The notes beneath the pieces are model-generated. The model was not told the DNA's origin, did not search any database, and saw only the letters and a list, made by a program, of their open reading frames with translations. From the NCBI GenBank assembly GCA_024278975.1, contig JAJRSD010000105.1:1-64000 (forward strand): 64,000 nt of DNA, written 5' to 3'. Below, piece after piece: positions 43,022-52,371 of the stretch. Numbering within the stretch: position 1 is the stretch's first letter; every line of letters begins with the position of its first letter. This stretch comes from Bacteroidota bacterium (GTDB lineage: Bacteria; Bacteroidota; Bacteroidia; Bacteroidales; Prolixibacteraceae). A program made the translations under genes and the position numbers.

Positions 43022-45598
43022 ATGGAAACAGAAAAAGCAAGATATATAAAACCCTCTGCTGTTGCAGAACCGGTTTGGAAAAAAATAGTTGTAGAATCAA
43101 ATCTTCCTGAGAGTTTAAGCCCGTTACGCGTTTTATCGAGAAACCTTTGGTGGAGCTGGAATACAGAAGCAAGGGAATTATTTGAGTATATTAATTTCGA
43201 AATTTGGGAAGAGTGTGCCCACAATCCGGTCGTTCTTTTAGAAGAGGTTAGTTACAAGCGTTTAAAAGAGTTGGAAAATGATGAACAGTTCATTGCAAAA
43301 ATGAATCATGTAAATCATCTTCTCAACACATACTTAGAAGAGCGGAGTAATCTGGCCGGACCCGAAATTGCCTATTTCAGTATGGAATATGGTTTGCACG
43401 ACAGTCTTAAAATTTTCTCGGGTGGTTTGGGAATTCTTGCCGGCGACTATCTGAAAGAGGCGAGCGACTCGAAAGTAAATCTGATTGCTGTTGGATTACT
43501 TTATCGTTACGGATATTTTAAGCAAAATATTAATTTGCATGGCGACCAAATTGCAAATTACGACGCACAGCATTTCTCAAAAATTCCGGTTCAACCGGCA
43601 TTAGACAAAGATGGAAACTGGATTGAAATTGAAGTTGACTACCCGGGAAGAAAATTGGCAGCAAAAGTTTGGCAGGTAAATGTTGGGCACGTAAAACTCT
43701 ATTTACTCGATGCCGACAATCCGGAAAACAGCGATGAAGACCGTTTTGTAACGCATCATCTTTATGGTGGCGATAACGAAAACAGACTTAAACAAGAGAT
43801 ACTTCTCGGGCTAGGCGGAATTAAAGCTTTGGAAAAACTGGGTTACAATTCAAATATTTATCACTGCAACGAAGGTCATGCAGCATTTATTGGGATAGAA
43901 AGAATTGCAGGTTTAGTTGAAAAACAAAAACTGACTTTTACCGAAGCTAAAGAAGTTGTAAGTGCATCAACAGTATTTACAACGCACACACCGGTTCCGG
44001 CAGGGCACGACTCATTCCATAACGATATTTTCAGACATTATATGAATTTCTTCCCCGAAAAAATGGGATTGAAATGGAAGGAATTCGACAGATTGGGGAA
44101 AGCCAATAAGCACGAAGACCATTTTAATATGAGTTATCTTGCCGCCAATTTATCGCAAGGAATTAACGGCGTTAGTATGCTGCACGGAGATGTTAGTAAA
44201 GATGTGTTGAAAGATTTATATCCGGGGTTTTTGGCAGAGGAGATAAATATTGGTTATGTTACCAACGGAGTTCATTATCCGACGTGGACGGCGCAGGAAT
44301 GGAAAGATATTCATAAAAAATATTTTGGCGAAAATTTTCCGGCAACGCAGTTAGATTTCGAAGCATGGAAAAATATTTATAATGTTCCGGATGTTGACAT
44401 TTGGAATTTGCGTAAAAAACTTCGTCTGAAATTAGTTAATTACATAAAACAACGTTTCTCCGATAATTGGATTAAACGCCACGAAAATCCCACGCTAATT
44501 ACTGAGGTGATGGGAAAATTAAATCCAAATACCTTGACAATTGGTTTTGCCCGTAGGTTTGCCACATACAAACGTGCAACTCTGCTATTTCGCGACCTCG
44601 ACAGATTGGCAAAAATTGTAAATAATCCGAAACGCCCCGTTCAGTTTATTTTTGCAGGAAAAGCTCATCCGGCTGATAAAGCAGGTCAGGATTTAATTAA
44701 AAGTATTGTTGAAATTTCGAAACGCCCCGAGTTCAGAGGTAAGATTCTGTTTGTTCAGAATTACGATATGAATCTGGCAAAAATGCTGCTTCAAGGTGTC
44801 GATGTTTGGCTGAATACACCAACTCGTCCGCTGGAAGCATCGGGTACCAGCGGCGAAAAAGGGGTGATGAACGGTACACTTCATTTCTCTGTTCTCGACG
44901 GATGGTGGGTTGAAGGCTATAAAAAAGATGCCGGCTGGGGATTACCTGCCGAGCGCACTTACGACGTACAAGAGTTTCAGGACGAACTGGATTCAGAAAC
45001 AATCTATTCTATTATAGAAGATGAAGTTGTTGATGCTTTTTATAATCGTAACAAAAACGATATTCCAGAAAAATGGGTTGGGTTTATTAAAAATACATTT
45101 GCCGAAGTAGCACCACATTTTACTACCGGAAGAATGATTCGGGATTATCAGGACAGATATTACAATCCGCAATTTGAAAGAGCTTCGAAATTAATTAACG
45201 ATGATTTTAAATTGGCAAAAGAGTTGGCAGACTGGAAATATAAAATAAGTTCGAAGTGGAGCGAGATTGAAGTTAAAAATATTGAAATTCTTGATGGGAT
45301 AACAAATAAAATGATGATGGGACAAGAGTATCCGGTTCAGATTACTCTCGATTTAAAAGGACTTTCGTGCAAAGAGATTGGGGTTGAGTTAGTTTTAACA
45401 GAAAACGGTACAGACAAACCTGCAAGAATTGTAAATGTTATTGAATTTATCCCTGGAGATTGTGATAATTCAGTTTGTTGCTATTCAAACAAAATTGAGC
45501 CGAATCGTCCGGGAGCATTTAATTACAGTTTCAGACTGTTTGCCAAAAACGAGAATCTGGCTCATCGTCAGGATTTTAAATATATTAAGTGGATTTAA
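43022..45598 (+). CDS. glgP: Alpha-glucan (glycogen) phosphorylase, DUF3417 type
   Basis: An 858-residue GT35 enzyme releasing glucose-1-phosphate from glycogen. The ATG at 43022 is used, not the TTG 13 codons earlier, which falls in the promoter. An N-terminal DUF3417 domain (about 20-110, RNLWWSWNTEARELFEYI) is followed by the phosphorylase core: SMEYGLHDSLKIFSGGLGILAGD, HCNEGHAAFIGIER, TTHTPVPAGHD and the PLP-binding segment RPLEASGTSGEKGVMNG (Lys), then LDGWWVEGY. The DUF3417 form is the short 'alpha-glucan phosphorylase' type of many bacteria and archaea. It closes the glycogen cluster. Confidence 0.94.
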   Translation: METEKARYIKPSAVAEPVWKKIVVESNLPESLSPLRVLSRNLWWSWNTEARELFEYINFEIWEECAHNPVVLLEEVSYKRLKELENDEQFIAKMNHVNHLLNTYLEERSNLAGPEIAYFSMEYGLHDSLKIFSGGLGILAGDYLKEASDSKVNLIAVGLLYRYGYFKQNINLHGDQIANYDAQHFSKIPVQPALDKDGNWIEIEVDYPGRKLAAKVWQVNVGHVKLYLLDADNPENSDEDRFVTHHLYGGDNENRLKQEILLGLGGIKALEKLGYNSNIYHCNEGHAAFIGIERIAGLVEKQKLTFTEAKEVVSASTVFTTHTPVPAGHDSFHNDIFRHYMNFFPEKMGLKWKEFDRLGKANKHEDHFNMSYLAANLSQGINGVSMLHGDVSKDVLKDLYPGFLAEEINIGYVTNGVHYPTWTAQEWKDIHKKYFGENFPATQLDFEAWKNIYNVPDVDIWNLRKKLRLKLVNYIKQRFSDNWIKRHENPTLITEVMGKLNPNTLTIGFARRFATYKRATLLFRDLDRLAKIVNNPKRPVQFIFAGKAHPADKAGQDLIKSIVEISKRPEFRGKILFVQNYDMNLAKMLLQGVDVWLNTPTRPLEASGTSGEKGVMNGTLHFSVLDGWWVEGYKKDAGWGLPAERTYDVQEFQDELDSETIYSIIEDEVVDAFYNRNKNDIPEKWVGFIKNTFAEVAPHFTTGRMIRDYQDRYYNPQFERASKLINDDFKLAKELADWKYKISSKWSEIEVKNIEILDGITNKMMMGQEYPVQITLDLKGLSCKEIGVELVLTENGTDKPARIVNVIEFIPGDCDNSVCCYSNKIEPNRPGAFNYSFRLFAKNENLAHRQDFKYIKWI

Positions 45599-45605
45599 GA
45601 AATGC

Positions 45606-45630
45606 AACACACTAATTTTGTGTGTTATTT
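45606..45630 (+). terminator. Terminator-like hairpin after glgP
   Basis: AACACAC/GTGTGTT with a 7-base loop is followed by ATTT. The T run is weak. A much larger inverted repeat follows at 45644. Confidence 0.5.
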
Positions 45631-45643
45631 CGGTGCAAATCAG

Positions 45644-45706
45644 AAAAGATAGCCGCTAATGCGCGAATGAAAAATTAAAATTTATTCGTGTATTCGCGGC
45701 TATTTT
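45644..45706. repeat. Long inverted repeat downstream of glgP
   Basis: AGCCGCTAATGCGCGAAT pairs with ATTCGTGTATTCGCGGCT with a few mismatches, with an AT-rich loop. Arms of about 23 bases give a strong hairpin flanked by A and T runs, so it may act as a terminator in both directions. It has the look of a dispersed intergenic repeat. The remaining bases to 45893 hold nothing recognisable. Confidence 0.65.
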
Positions 45707-45893
45707 ATGAAGGGCAATTTTCAGCTAAATGTTTGTTATGCAGACGTTGTCAGGTCTTTATTCTGAATGAATCAACAAAATCAATTTCTATTCAACTAAA
45801 AAACCGGTGGCATATTTTTGTAGTTATTCGCGATGTATTTTCCACAATGGAAACTGATGTTGCTGACGAGGTAATTTATTGTTTCTTTTAAGA

Positions 45894-47243
45894 TTATTTC
45901 TCAACCTGAGAAACAAACCAATCTAAATACTCCTCTATTTTATGTACCAAATAAAACGGCAGGTTCAATAGATAAAACTTTTTACCCAACCGTGTTTTAG
46001 ATTGCGAGATGCTAAGTTTTTCGGAATAAACCCGAACGGCAAAATGGTGGGTGGTGCGATCCATATATTCATTCAACGAGCGTAGTTTTCCCAATTTCCC
46101 CGATTTTACCTCAATAGGAATGGCAAGATTTTTAAATGGATAAACAAAATCCACTTCGGCATCGGCATTTTTTTCCCTTGTCCAAAAGTGGTTTTTTCTC
46201 ATCATCTGGTAATTCAATGCAGCCAGCTCTTGCCCGGTAATGTGTTCGGCAATCCTGCCCCGGTAAACGTCGTTCAACTCTTTTGAGCCAAAAAACTCGT
46301 TTTGCACCTCAGCCATAAAATTAATTATCCCGGTGTCGAGTACCTGTAGTTTTGGCGATTTCCGATAGTTGGGCAACAATGGTATTTCGGCATTGGTTAC
46401 CGGAAACACCAGATTCAATAAAAATGCTTTTTCGAGTGTAAAAAACGCCTCTTTTATTTCGCGCGATTTATAATTTGAATTCCCAAACCCCTGATACGTT
46501 ATCCTTCTGCCGGCTTCACGAAAAATATTATTGACAACATGTTGCAGTGTTTTAGCATTAACTTTGCTTTTTGCATATTTTTCAATATCATCGATGTATG
46601 CAGTCAGCAGTTCATCGTAAATTGGTGCGAGTGCTATTACATCGCGGTTTTTTGCATAGTTTTTTACAACTTCGGGCATGCCGCCAATTAGGGCGAATGT
46701 TTTGAAAAGCTGCGAAAGTTTATCGTGAGAATATTCCGGTACCGGAATAGTTTTTAATATTTCTGAGCTCTGTTGCTCGTTTAATGCACTAATAAATTCA
46801 GGAAACGAAAACGGTCGCACCGGCATATAACTAATCCTTCCAACCGGGAATCTTATTTGGTTATCGATTAACGATTCGAGCAACGAACCTGCCGCAATAA
46901 CATGATATTGAGGAGCTTCTTCATAAAAATATCTTAGCCATGCAACAGCTTTCGGCGAGTTTTGAATTTCGTCTATAAATATCAAAACGTTGGTAGCGTC
47001 TAAGGGTACATTTTTCAGAAAAAAAAGAGAAGCTATTAATTCTGTTATACTTTGGCTGTTCTCAAAAATCTCTTTTTCTCTTTCCGTGTCGAGGTTTAAA
47101 GAGATAAATTCATCGAAGTTTTTCGAAAAAAGATTGACCAAAGTTGTTTTGCCAACTTGCCTCGCCCCTCGTAAAACCAGTGGTTTGCGGGTTGGGCTTT
47201 TGCTCCAGATGTTGAGTTTGTCTATGGCAATCCTATAAAACAT
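45894..47243 (-). CDS. AAA ATPase with DUF4143 domain (2)
   Basis: A 449-residue protein with P-loop LRGARQVGKTTLVNLF (about 24-38), Walker B VLIFIDEIQNSPKAVAWLRYF (about 87), sensor-like HVIAAGSLLESLI, and a C-terminal DUF4143 domain ending with AEVDFVYPFKNLAIPIEVKSGKLGKLRSL. That last stretch contains the D-x(n)-E-V-K of a PD-(D/E)XK-like nuclease, apparently intact here. Family function is unknown; a defence or toxin-type role has been suggested only by distribution. Three 33-bp tandem repeats overlap its promoter region. Confidence 0.92.
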   Translation of the reverse strand: MFYRIAIDKLNIWSKSPTRKPLVLRGARQVGKTTLVNLFSKNFDEFISLNLDTEREKEIFENSQSITELIASLFFLKNVPLDATNVLIFIDEIQNSPKAVAWLRYFYEEAPQYHVIAAGSLLESLIDNQIRFPVGRISYMPVRPFSFPEFISALNEQQSSEILKTIPVPEYSHDKLSQLFKTFALIGGMPEVVKNYAKNRDVIALAPIYDELLTAYIDDIEKYAKSKVNAKTLQHVVNNIFREAGRRITYQGFGNSNYKSREIKEAFFTLEKAFLLNLVFPVTNAEIPLLPNYRKSPKLQVLDTGIINFMAEVQNEFFGSKELNDVYRGRIAEHITGQELAALNYQMMRKNHFWTREKNADAEVDFVYPFKNLAIPIEVKSGKLGKLRSLNEYMDRTTHHFAVRVYSEKLSISQSKTRLGKKFYLLNLPFYLVHKIEEYLDWFVSQVEK

Positions 47244-47269
47244 AGCTGTTTAAAGTTTTTTATACATTG

Positions 47270-47277
47270 CAAATATA
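47270..47277 (-). promoter_or_regulatory. Candidate -7 box of DUF4143 ATPase 2
   Basis: CAAATATA on the plus strand reads TATATTTG on the minus strand, a perfect TAnnTTTG match 27 bases from the start codon. A TTG that could serve as the -33 element lies in the first 33-bp repeat (47301-47303), with 23-base spacing. Confidence 0.5.
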
Positions 47278-47283
47278 TACAAT

Positions 47284-47378
47284 TTGTATGAAAAGAGGGG
47301 CAATATTTACATAAAGTTGTATAATAAGAGGGGCAATATTTACAAATAGTTGCATGAAAACAGGGGTAATTATCATTT
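47284..47378. repeat. Three 33-bp tandem repeats upstream of DUF4143 ATPase 2
   Basis: Units at 47284-47316, 47317-47349 and 47350-47378. They share the pattern TTGTATGAAAAGAGGGGCAA followed by TATTTACA; the third unit is diverged and truncated. The 33-base period is about three DNA turns, so a protein could bind all copies on one face of the helix. They overlap the expected -33 region, suggesting an operator, perhaps for autoregulation. Confidence 0.75.
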
Positions 47379-47435
47379 AATAAAAAAACGTACCACAAAA
47401 ACCAATTTGCAGCACGTTCTTTATATTTTTTCTTA

Positions 47436-47471
47436 TCCTCCCCTTTCGGGGGAGTTAGAGGGGGCTTTCCT
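47436..47471 (+). repeat. Solo hairpin repeat related to families A and B
   Basis: CTCCCCTTTCGGGGGAG followed by TTAGAGGGGGC shows the same 'C-run, G-run, spacer, second G-run' layout as the family A and B modules. It overlaps the stop codon region of the TrpB-like gene and may serve as its terminator. Confidence 0.6.
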
Positions 47472-48846
47472 ATTTAGGCATAGGATAACCTTCCAGTTTT
47501 TTAAGGTTTGCCGCAATTTCCGTTTCCGGATAAGCGTAATCTTTCAATTCGCCATTCATATATTTATTGTAACCCACAAGATCCATTAAACCATGTCCGC
47601 TAAAGTTGAAAAGAATAACTTTCTCTTTTCCCTCCTCTTTTGCTTTTTTGGCTTCGCGAATAGTTTGTGCAATGGCGTGTGTAGTTTCTGGTGCAGGAAT
47701 AATTCCTTCGGTTTTTGCAAACAATAAACCAGCCTCGAAACACTCGCTTTGGTGAGCAGAAGTAGCCTCCATCAATCCATCGCGAAGAGCAGCACTTACA
47801 AGTGGAGACATTCCGTGGTAACGTAAACCACCGGCATGAATTGGAGCAGGTACAAAATTGTGTCCCAAACTATTCATTGCTAAAAGTGGTGTCATTTTAG
47901 CCACATCGCCATGATCGTAAATAAACGGAGCTTTTGTTAATGTCGGACAACTTGTTGGCTCAACACCAATTATCTGAATGTCGGCACCATGAATTTTGTC
48001 GTACATAAACGGAAATGCAATACCGGCAAAATTACTTCCGCCACCGCAACAGCCAATCACAATATCGGGTTTATCGATACCAACTTTTTTCAACTGTTTT
48101 TGTGCCTCTAAACCAATTACCGATTGGTGTATCATTACATGGTTTAGTACTGAACCCAAGGAATATCGGGTTTCTCCGGTTGGGTCGGTAACGGCTGCTT
48201 CAACAGCTTCAGAAATTGCAATTCCCAAACTTCCTGGTGTGTCGGGAAATTCTGCAAGTATATCACGACCTGCCTGAGTCTCAGTACTTGGGCTCGCTAT
48301 ACAACTTCCTCCCCATGTTTCCATCATCATTTTCCGGAAAGGCTTTTGGTCGAAACTTACGCGTACCATAAAAACTTTACACTCGATACCGCCAATTTGT
48401 GCACAGGCATACGAAAGTGCCGATCCCCACTGCCCGGCACCGGTTTCGGTGGTCAGTTTTTTAATACCAAACTCTTTGTTGTACCACGCCTGAGCCACGG
48501 CCGTGTTTGGTTTATGACTTCCGGCAGGAGAAACTCCTTCGTTTTTGTAATAAATTTTCGCCGGTGTACCAAGTGCTTCCTCTAATTCGTAAGCACGAAT
48601 TAATGGGCTCGGGCGCCATTGCATCAATATATTCCTAATAGGATCGGGAATATCAATCCAGCGTTCCTGACTAACTTCCTGCTCTATCAAATTCATAGGA
48701 AAAACAGGTGCTAACATTTCAGGAGTTACAACTACACCTCCGGGCCCTAATGGTGGGTTCATTGGAGTTGGAAGGTCGGGTGCCAGATTATACCACTGTT
48801 TTGGCATTTCCGACTCTTCAAGATAAATTTTCTTTTGTCTTGTCAT
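47470..48846 (-). CDS. Tryptophan synthase beta-like enzyme (TrpB2 type)
   Basis: A 458-residue PLP enzyme of the TrpB2 group, longer than classical TrpB (about 400). The start [21 protein letters not shown] at 48846 is chosen; a longer frame adds an implausible hydrophobic stretch. Seen are [39 protein letters not shown] (PLP Lys in SHKPN), [30 protein letters not shown] (phosphate loop) and [13 protein letters not shown]. TrpB2 makes tryptophan from indole and serine, without TrpA. No other trp gene is nearby. The leader at 48936-49074 suggests control by tryptophan supply. Confidence 0.93.
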   Translation of the reverse strand: MTRQKKIYLEESEMPKQWYNLAPDLPTPMNPPLGPGGVVVTPEMLAPVFPMNLIEQEVSQERWIDIPDPIRNILMQWRPSPLIRAYELEEALGTPAKIYYKNEGVSPAGSHKPNTAVAQAWYNKEFGIKKLTTETGAGQWGSALSYACAQIGGIECKVFMVRVSFDQKPFRKMMMETWGGSCIASPSTETQAGRDILAEFPDTPGSLGIAISEAVEAAVTDPTGETRYSLGSVLNHVMIHQSVIGLEAQKQLKKVGIDKPDIVIGCCGGGSNFAGIAFPFMYDKIHGADIQIIGVEPTSCPTLTKAPFIYDHGDVAKMTPLLAMNSLGHNFVPAPIHAGGLRYHGMSPLVSAALRDGLMEATSAHQSECFEAGLLFAKTEGIIPAPETTHAIAQTIREAKKAKEEGKEKVILFNFSGHGLMDLVGYNKYMNGELKDYAYPETEIAANLKKLEGYPMPK

Positions 48847-48935
48847 AATTTCTATGTTTTTAATTAGTATTGAGACTATTAGTATTGAGTACTGAGAAAT
48901 CACTCTATTTTAATAAATCTTATTGTCTATAAAAT

Positions 48936-48977
48936 AAAAAAAGGGATTCGCTGCATACACACAACAAATCCCTTTTT
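48936..48977 (-). terminator. Terminator in the TrpB2 leader (attenuator candidate)
   Basis: On the minus strand AAAAAGGGATT and AATCCCTTTTT form an 11-bp stem across an 18-base loop, running into TTTTTTT. It lies about 90 bases before the TrpB2 start and just after the stop of a Trp-containing leader peptide (48985-49074). Confidence 0.75.
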
Positions 48978-48984
48978 CCAAACT

Positions 48985-49074
48985 TTACGTTTGCAAATTA
49001 ATATTTAATTCACGCGCCTCCATTTTTACATTGCGCCAGTGCCACTCTTTTCCGTATAAAAGACTTTTGTACAT
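48985..49074 (-). CDS. Trp-rich leader peptide (29 residues)
   Basis: An ATG frame on the minus strand begins MYKSLLYGKEWHWRNVK and ends NINLQT-stop. It has two Trp codons (TGG CAC TGG) at residues 11 and 13. It ends seven bases before the terminator stem in the TrpB2 leader. That arrangement (short peptide with the cognate amino acid, then terminator, then biosynthetic gene) is the pattern of transcription attenuation. I could not find an obvious competing anti-terminator stem by eye, and there is no Shine-Dalgarno, as is common in Bacteroidota. Confidence 0.6.
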   Translation of the reverse strand: MYKSLLYGKEWHWRNVKMEARELNINLQT

Positions 49075-49203
49075 ATCTTTCTTTAATTCAGTCCGTAAAG
49101 CTAACTATATTTTTATTTCGGACAAACATTTCAACTTTTAATTTTAGATAAGCAACTGTTTTAGAAGCACCATTAATTGTTGAATAATGTAATAAATACA
49201 ACA

Positions 49204-52095
49204 CTATTTAAATAATAATTTACCAGCAGAAACATTATTATTTTGAATCGTTTTATAAATAAATACTCCTTTCCCAATATCCCGGTTCGAAACTTTGTAA
49301 TGTATTTTTGAGGTTTCCGAAAAAACCAATTTTCCAGTGATATCATATAAATTCAGGGTAAATGGATTCTCTTTTGTGCCGGTTTGTTTAAAATAAACAA
49401 TATCTTCAGATGGATTTGGGTAACAAATAATTGCATTTTCAGGATTTCCAATCATATTACTACCCGTTATACTCCAGTCCGACACAGTTTCAACGCCATA
49501 CCAAACTGTTCTATCCTCATCCATTTTAATTATTACGGTAGCAAAACCTGTTTCATCGGTTACAAAATATTTCACCTTCGACATAACCGGATTTCCCCTT
49601 TTGTCTAATGGAAACACCTTCAATCCGGCTGAATTATTCTTAAGTTTTATAGTAAATGAAAGGGGTGCAATTAAAGAAGGATTATACCCCCATTTATTAT
49701 GAACCGTTACTGTGCCATCCCAAACCATGCCGGTATTTATTTGTTTAGAACCAATGTACAGAACAGATTTTGAAGATACATTCAGTGCAGAATCGACTAA
49801 GCTCAACCATGAAATTGATCCAAATTCAGGACCTGATTTCAATATCATTTGATCTGTTTTTGCACCACTAAATTGAGACAGTTGTCCTGAGATACAATTA
49901 AACTGAGCGGTATTTATTTTAAATAATCCATTTTTATCCCAATAAACTTCATCGCCATTTAGAGTAAACGGATTGCCGGTTATTGCAGGAATCTGACTTA
50001 AATCTGTTGGTTTCTCTTCGTCAAAAGTTAATTCAATTTTATTTGTGTAGCTTAACTCTTTTGGAAATGGCGAATGCGATCCCCAGCCATTTTGAGCATC
50101 GAACGGCATCAGTAAAATGTCGGATTTCTGATAATTTACCACAATTGATTTTTGTGCCTCTTTTATTAACCGATTTCTATAAACATACGAGAAAATTGGG
50201 AAGCCCGACATTACACTGTTGTTGCGGTGTAAATCAAAATATCCATTCACCCTATCCTCATTCCAGTCCCATGAGCCGCTGTATGTAAAAAACATAATTC
50301 CATCGGCACCGTTAAACGACAAATATGATGTAATCATTGGCAACATTTCCGCCTGAAATTGATTTGGGTAACCATGGTTGTATTCGCTAACTGTATAAGG
50401 TTTATTTTTTGTTGTCAGCCCATTAAATAATCTTTCAATGGTTGAACTGTTTCCCAACATCATTGGTTTATTGTTGATAGTCCAATCTGTTGGCGACCAG
50501 GGAGTCCCCGGGAAACTGGGATGATCCCAATAAGCATGATTATCTAAATAGTCGAGGGTGTTCTGAACATAAGAATCTTCAGGTCCGACATACCAGTTAG
50601 TACCTGCCAAAGGCACCTGAACCTGTAAGGTATCTCTTAGCCACGACTTCATTTCATTCAAAAAATCGATCTGTATTTGCGCGTAAAATTCAGTTAAATC
50701 GGAAACACGTTGTTTCGAAAAACCATTTAGTTCGTGCAGTGCCAGTCGCCTTATATTTTTGTTTTCAAACGACTCATTTTCTTCCAATCCTTTCACTCCA
50801 GCTTTCTTAAAAATAACATCATCAATATAAAAATCTCCGGTATTATTGCTGAATCTAAACCACATCCGAAGATTCCCGGTGTTGTTTTCAGGAGCTTTAA
50901 AAACTACTTGATAAGACTGATACATGGTATCTACAATAAAACTGGCTCCCATGTAATAGGTCCAGGGAGAATTCTCTCTTTGAAAGCCTGCCGACATTTC
51001 GTGTTTCGCATTCGATTTTGCTTTAAAATGCAATTCGTAAATGCTATCTTTTTTAGCAGACGTTCCAACATTTTTAAACGTAATGTGCCACGATTCAGTG
51101 CCATGTTTAATGGCTTTTACCAAAACAGACGAGTTCCCGGAATTTGTATCCGTATGAAGATTATAAGTTGCCTGGGCACCGTTGTGTTTCTCAAGCTGCC
51201 ACTTATCAGTATCCAACCCACTCTCAAAATCGTCAGAAAAAATAATCTCTTCATCTTTCTTTCCACTATTCCACGCCTGGGCGATATTTTGTGTCGAGTC
51301 ATATTTTACTAAAAGATAGTTTAACCACAAGCTATCCAATTCTAAAGAGTATTGTAGCGGAAGTGAACCGCCTTGCGAAATAGGTTTTAAATCGTTGCCA
51401 TACCAACGACGAAACAGCGAGTTTTCATTTACAAATTCAACCATTGCCAACACAGGATCCTGTGCCAGAGGAATTCCGGTATATGGATTTACGTGCCCAA
51501 GCAATTGTTCGGCATATTCCTTTTCAAGTTCAATCATTCTGCGATTAAAAAGTGTAATACCTTTCGCATAATCCCGGAGTGAATCGGCTGCATAAACGCC
51601 ATCCGATTTCTTAAAGGTTCGCGACACATTCAGGTTCATGTTTACATAAATTCCATTTTCTTTTAGTTGATAAATCAGGTAATCGAGCCTGTCGAGCAAA
51701 GTAGTATTGAGTTTTCGTGTACCTGTAACGCCGTAAAAAAGGCTACCGTTACTCCATGGATTGTCGATGTGATGGAAGCGAATTAGGTTTATGCCCATCT
51801 TTCGCATTCTGCCCGCTATTTTTCTGGCATCACTTTTCGTTGGAAAAGCACCTTGTGTTGTTAAGTTCCCCCCGAAAAACCGAACCGGGTTACCATTCAA
51901 AATAAAATTACCTGAATTATCGGATGAAATAAAATCGTTCTCTCCAATTGCTTTTTTGGGGAATTGAGGTAAAAAATCAACGGTTGTCGAATCGTCGTAA
52001 GGCAGGTTAAAATTAAATCCCCCCTGAAAATTTTGGGCAACCAACATTTGAGAAACAATAATTACGATTGCGATCGAGTAAAGTAATCTATACAT
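49204..52095 (-). CDS. Secreted cellulase-fold (GH5-like) glycosidase with inserted CBM and T9SS tail
   Basis: A 963-residue exported protein with a signal peptide at about 1-20 (ending MLVAQ). A (beta/alpha)8-type domain starts with NPVRFFGGNLTTQGAFP and MGINLIRFHHIDNPW. The probable acid/base lies in MVEFVNENSLF (about 217) and the nucleophile in YTVSEYNHGYPNQ (about 565). Between them (about 290-440) sits a beta-sandwich CBM-like domain (SDDFESGLDTDKWQLEKHNG to GDFYIDDVIFKKAG). Beta modules follow, then a type A sorting tail (AIICYPNPSEDIVYF to SAGKLLFK). Acts at the cell surface on an unknown polysaccharide. Confidence 0.85.
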   Translation of the reverse strand: MYRLLYSIAIVIIVSQMLVAQNFQGGFNFNLPYDDSTTVDFLPQFPKKAIGENDFISSDNSGNFILNGNPVRFFGGNLTTQGAFPTKSDARKIAGRMRKMGINLIRFHHIDNPWSNGSLFYGVTGTRKLNTTLLDRLDYLIYQLKENGIYVNMNLNVSRTFKKSDGVYAADSLRDYAKGITLFNRRMIELEKEYAEQLLGHVNPYTGIPLAQDPVLAMVEFVNENSLFRRWYGNDLKPISQGGSLPLQYSLELDSLWLNYLLVKYDSTQNIAQAWNSGKKDEEIIFSDDFESGLDTDKWQLEKHNGAQATYNLHTDTNSGNSSVLVKAIKHGTESWHITFKNVGTSAKKDSIYELHFKAKSNAKHEMSAGFQRENSPWTYYMGASFIVDTMYQSYQVVFKAPENNTGNLRMWFRFSNNTGDFYIDDVIFKKAGVKGLEENESFENKNIRRLALHELNGFSKQRVSDLTEFYAQIQIDFLNEMKSWLRDTLQVQVPLAGTNWYVGPEDSYVQNTLDYLDNHAYWDHPSFPGTPWSPTDWTINNKPMMLGNSSTIERLFNGLTTKNKPYTVSEYNHGYPNQFQAEMLPMITSYLSFNGADGIMFFTYSGSWDWNEDRVNGYFDLHRNNSVMSGFPIFSYVYRNRLIKEAQKSIVVNYQKSDILLMPFDAQNGWGSHSPFPKELSYTNKIELTFDEEKPTDLSQIPAITGNPFTLNGDEVYWDKNGLFKINTAQFNCISGQLSQFSGAKTDQMILKSGPEFGSISWLSLVDSALNVSSKSVLYIGSKQINTGMVWDGTVTVHNKWGYNPSLIAPLSFTIKLKNNSAGLKVFPLDKRGNPVMSKVKYFVTDETGFATVIIKMDEDRTVWYGVETVSDWSITGSNMIGNPENAIICYPNPSEDIVYFKQTGTKENPFTLNLYDITGKLVFSETSKIHYKVSNRDIGKGVFIYKTIQNNNVSAGKLLFK

Positions 52096-52274
52096 TAATT
52101 TAAGTTTTAGGATACAAATAAAAAACAGTTTTGTTCTTAAAACAACAAATCATACAGTTTAATCAAATTTTAACTCTCTTTTTTACATTAGCTTTAGCCT
52201 TTGACATGAATTTCTATTTTTGCACCGAATTAAAAAGTTTATTTAGGGCAAATTATCCAACCTTAAAAGATTAA

Positions 52275-52361
52275 ATGTATAAAAACGAAAGCGAGTTTGT
52301 AGTATTTGAAGTAGCTTTTGCATTTCTTTTTTTTACTTTAGTGGTTTCCAAAAAATACTAA
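52275..52361 (+). CDS. Possible 28-residue leader or small membrane peptide
   Basis: An ATG frame encodes MYKNESEFVVFEVAF, then a hydrophobic run (AFLFFTLVV) and SKKY-stop, ending ten bases before the M1 peptidase start. TATTTTTG at 52215-52222 could be its -7 box. It may be a tiny membrane protein or a translated leader, or chance; evidence is limited to position and composition. Confidence 0.3.
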   Translation: MYKNESEFVVFEVAFAFLFFTLVVSKKY

Positions 52362-52371
52362 ATTGTGAACT

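Noticed and set aside
50734-51312. 192-codon plus-strand frame inside the T9SS glycosidase gene
   Set aside because: Long but antisense to a clear coding sequence; no domain features and Ile/Arg/Cys-rich composition typical of shadows.
52200-52222. TTTG and TATTTTTG as a full promoter for the M1 peptidase
   Set aside because: The spacing is only 11 bases instead of 19-21, so only the -7 box is mentioned.
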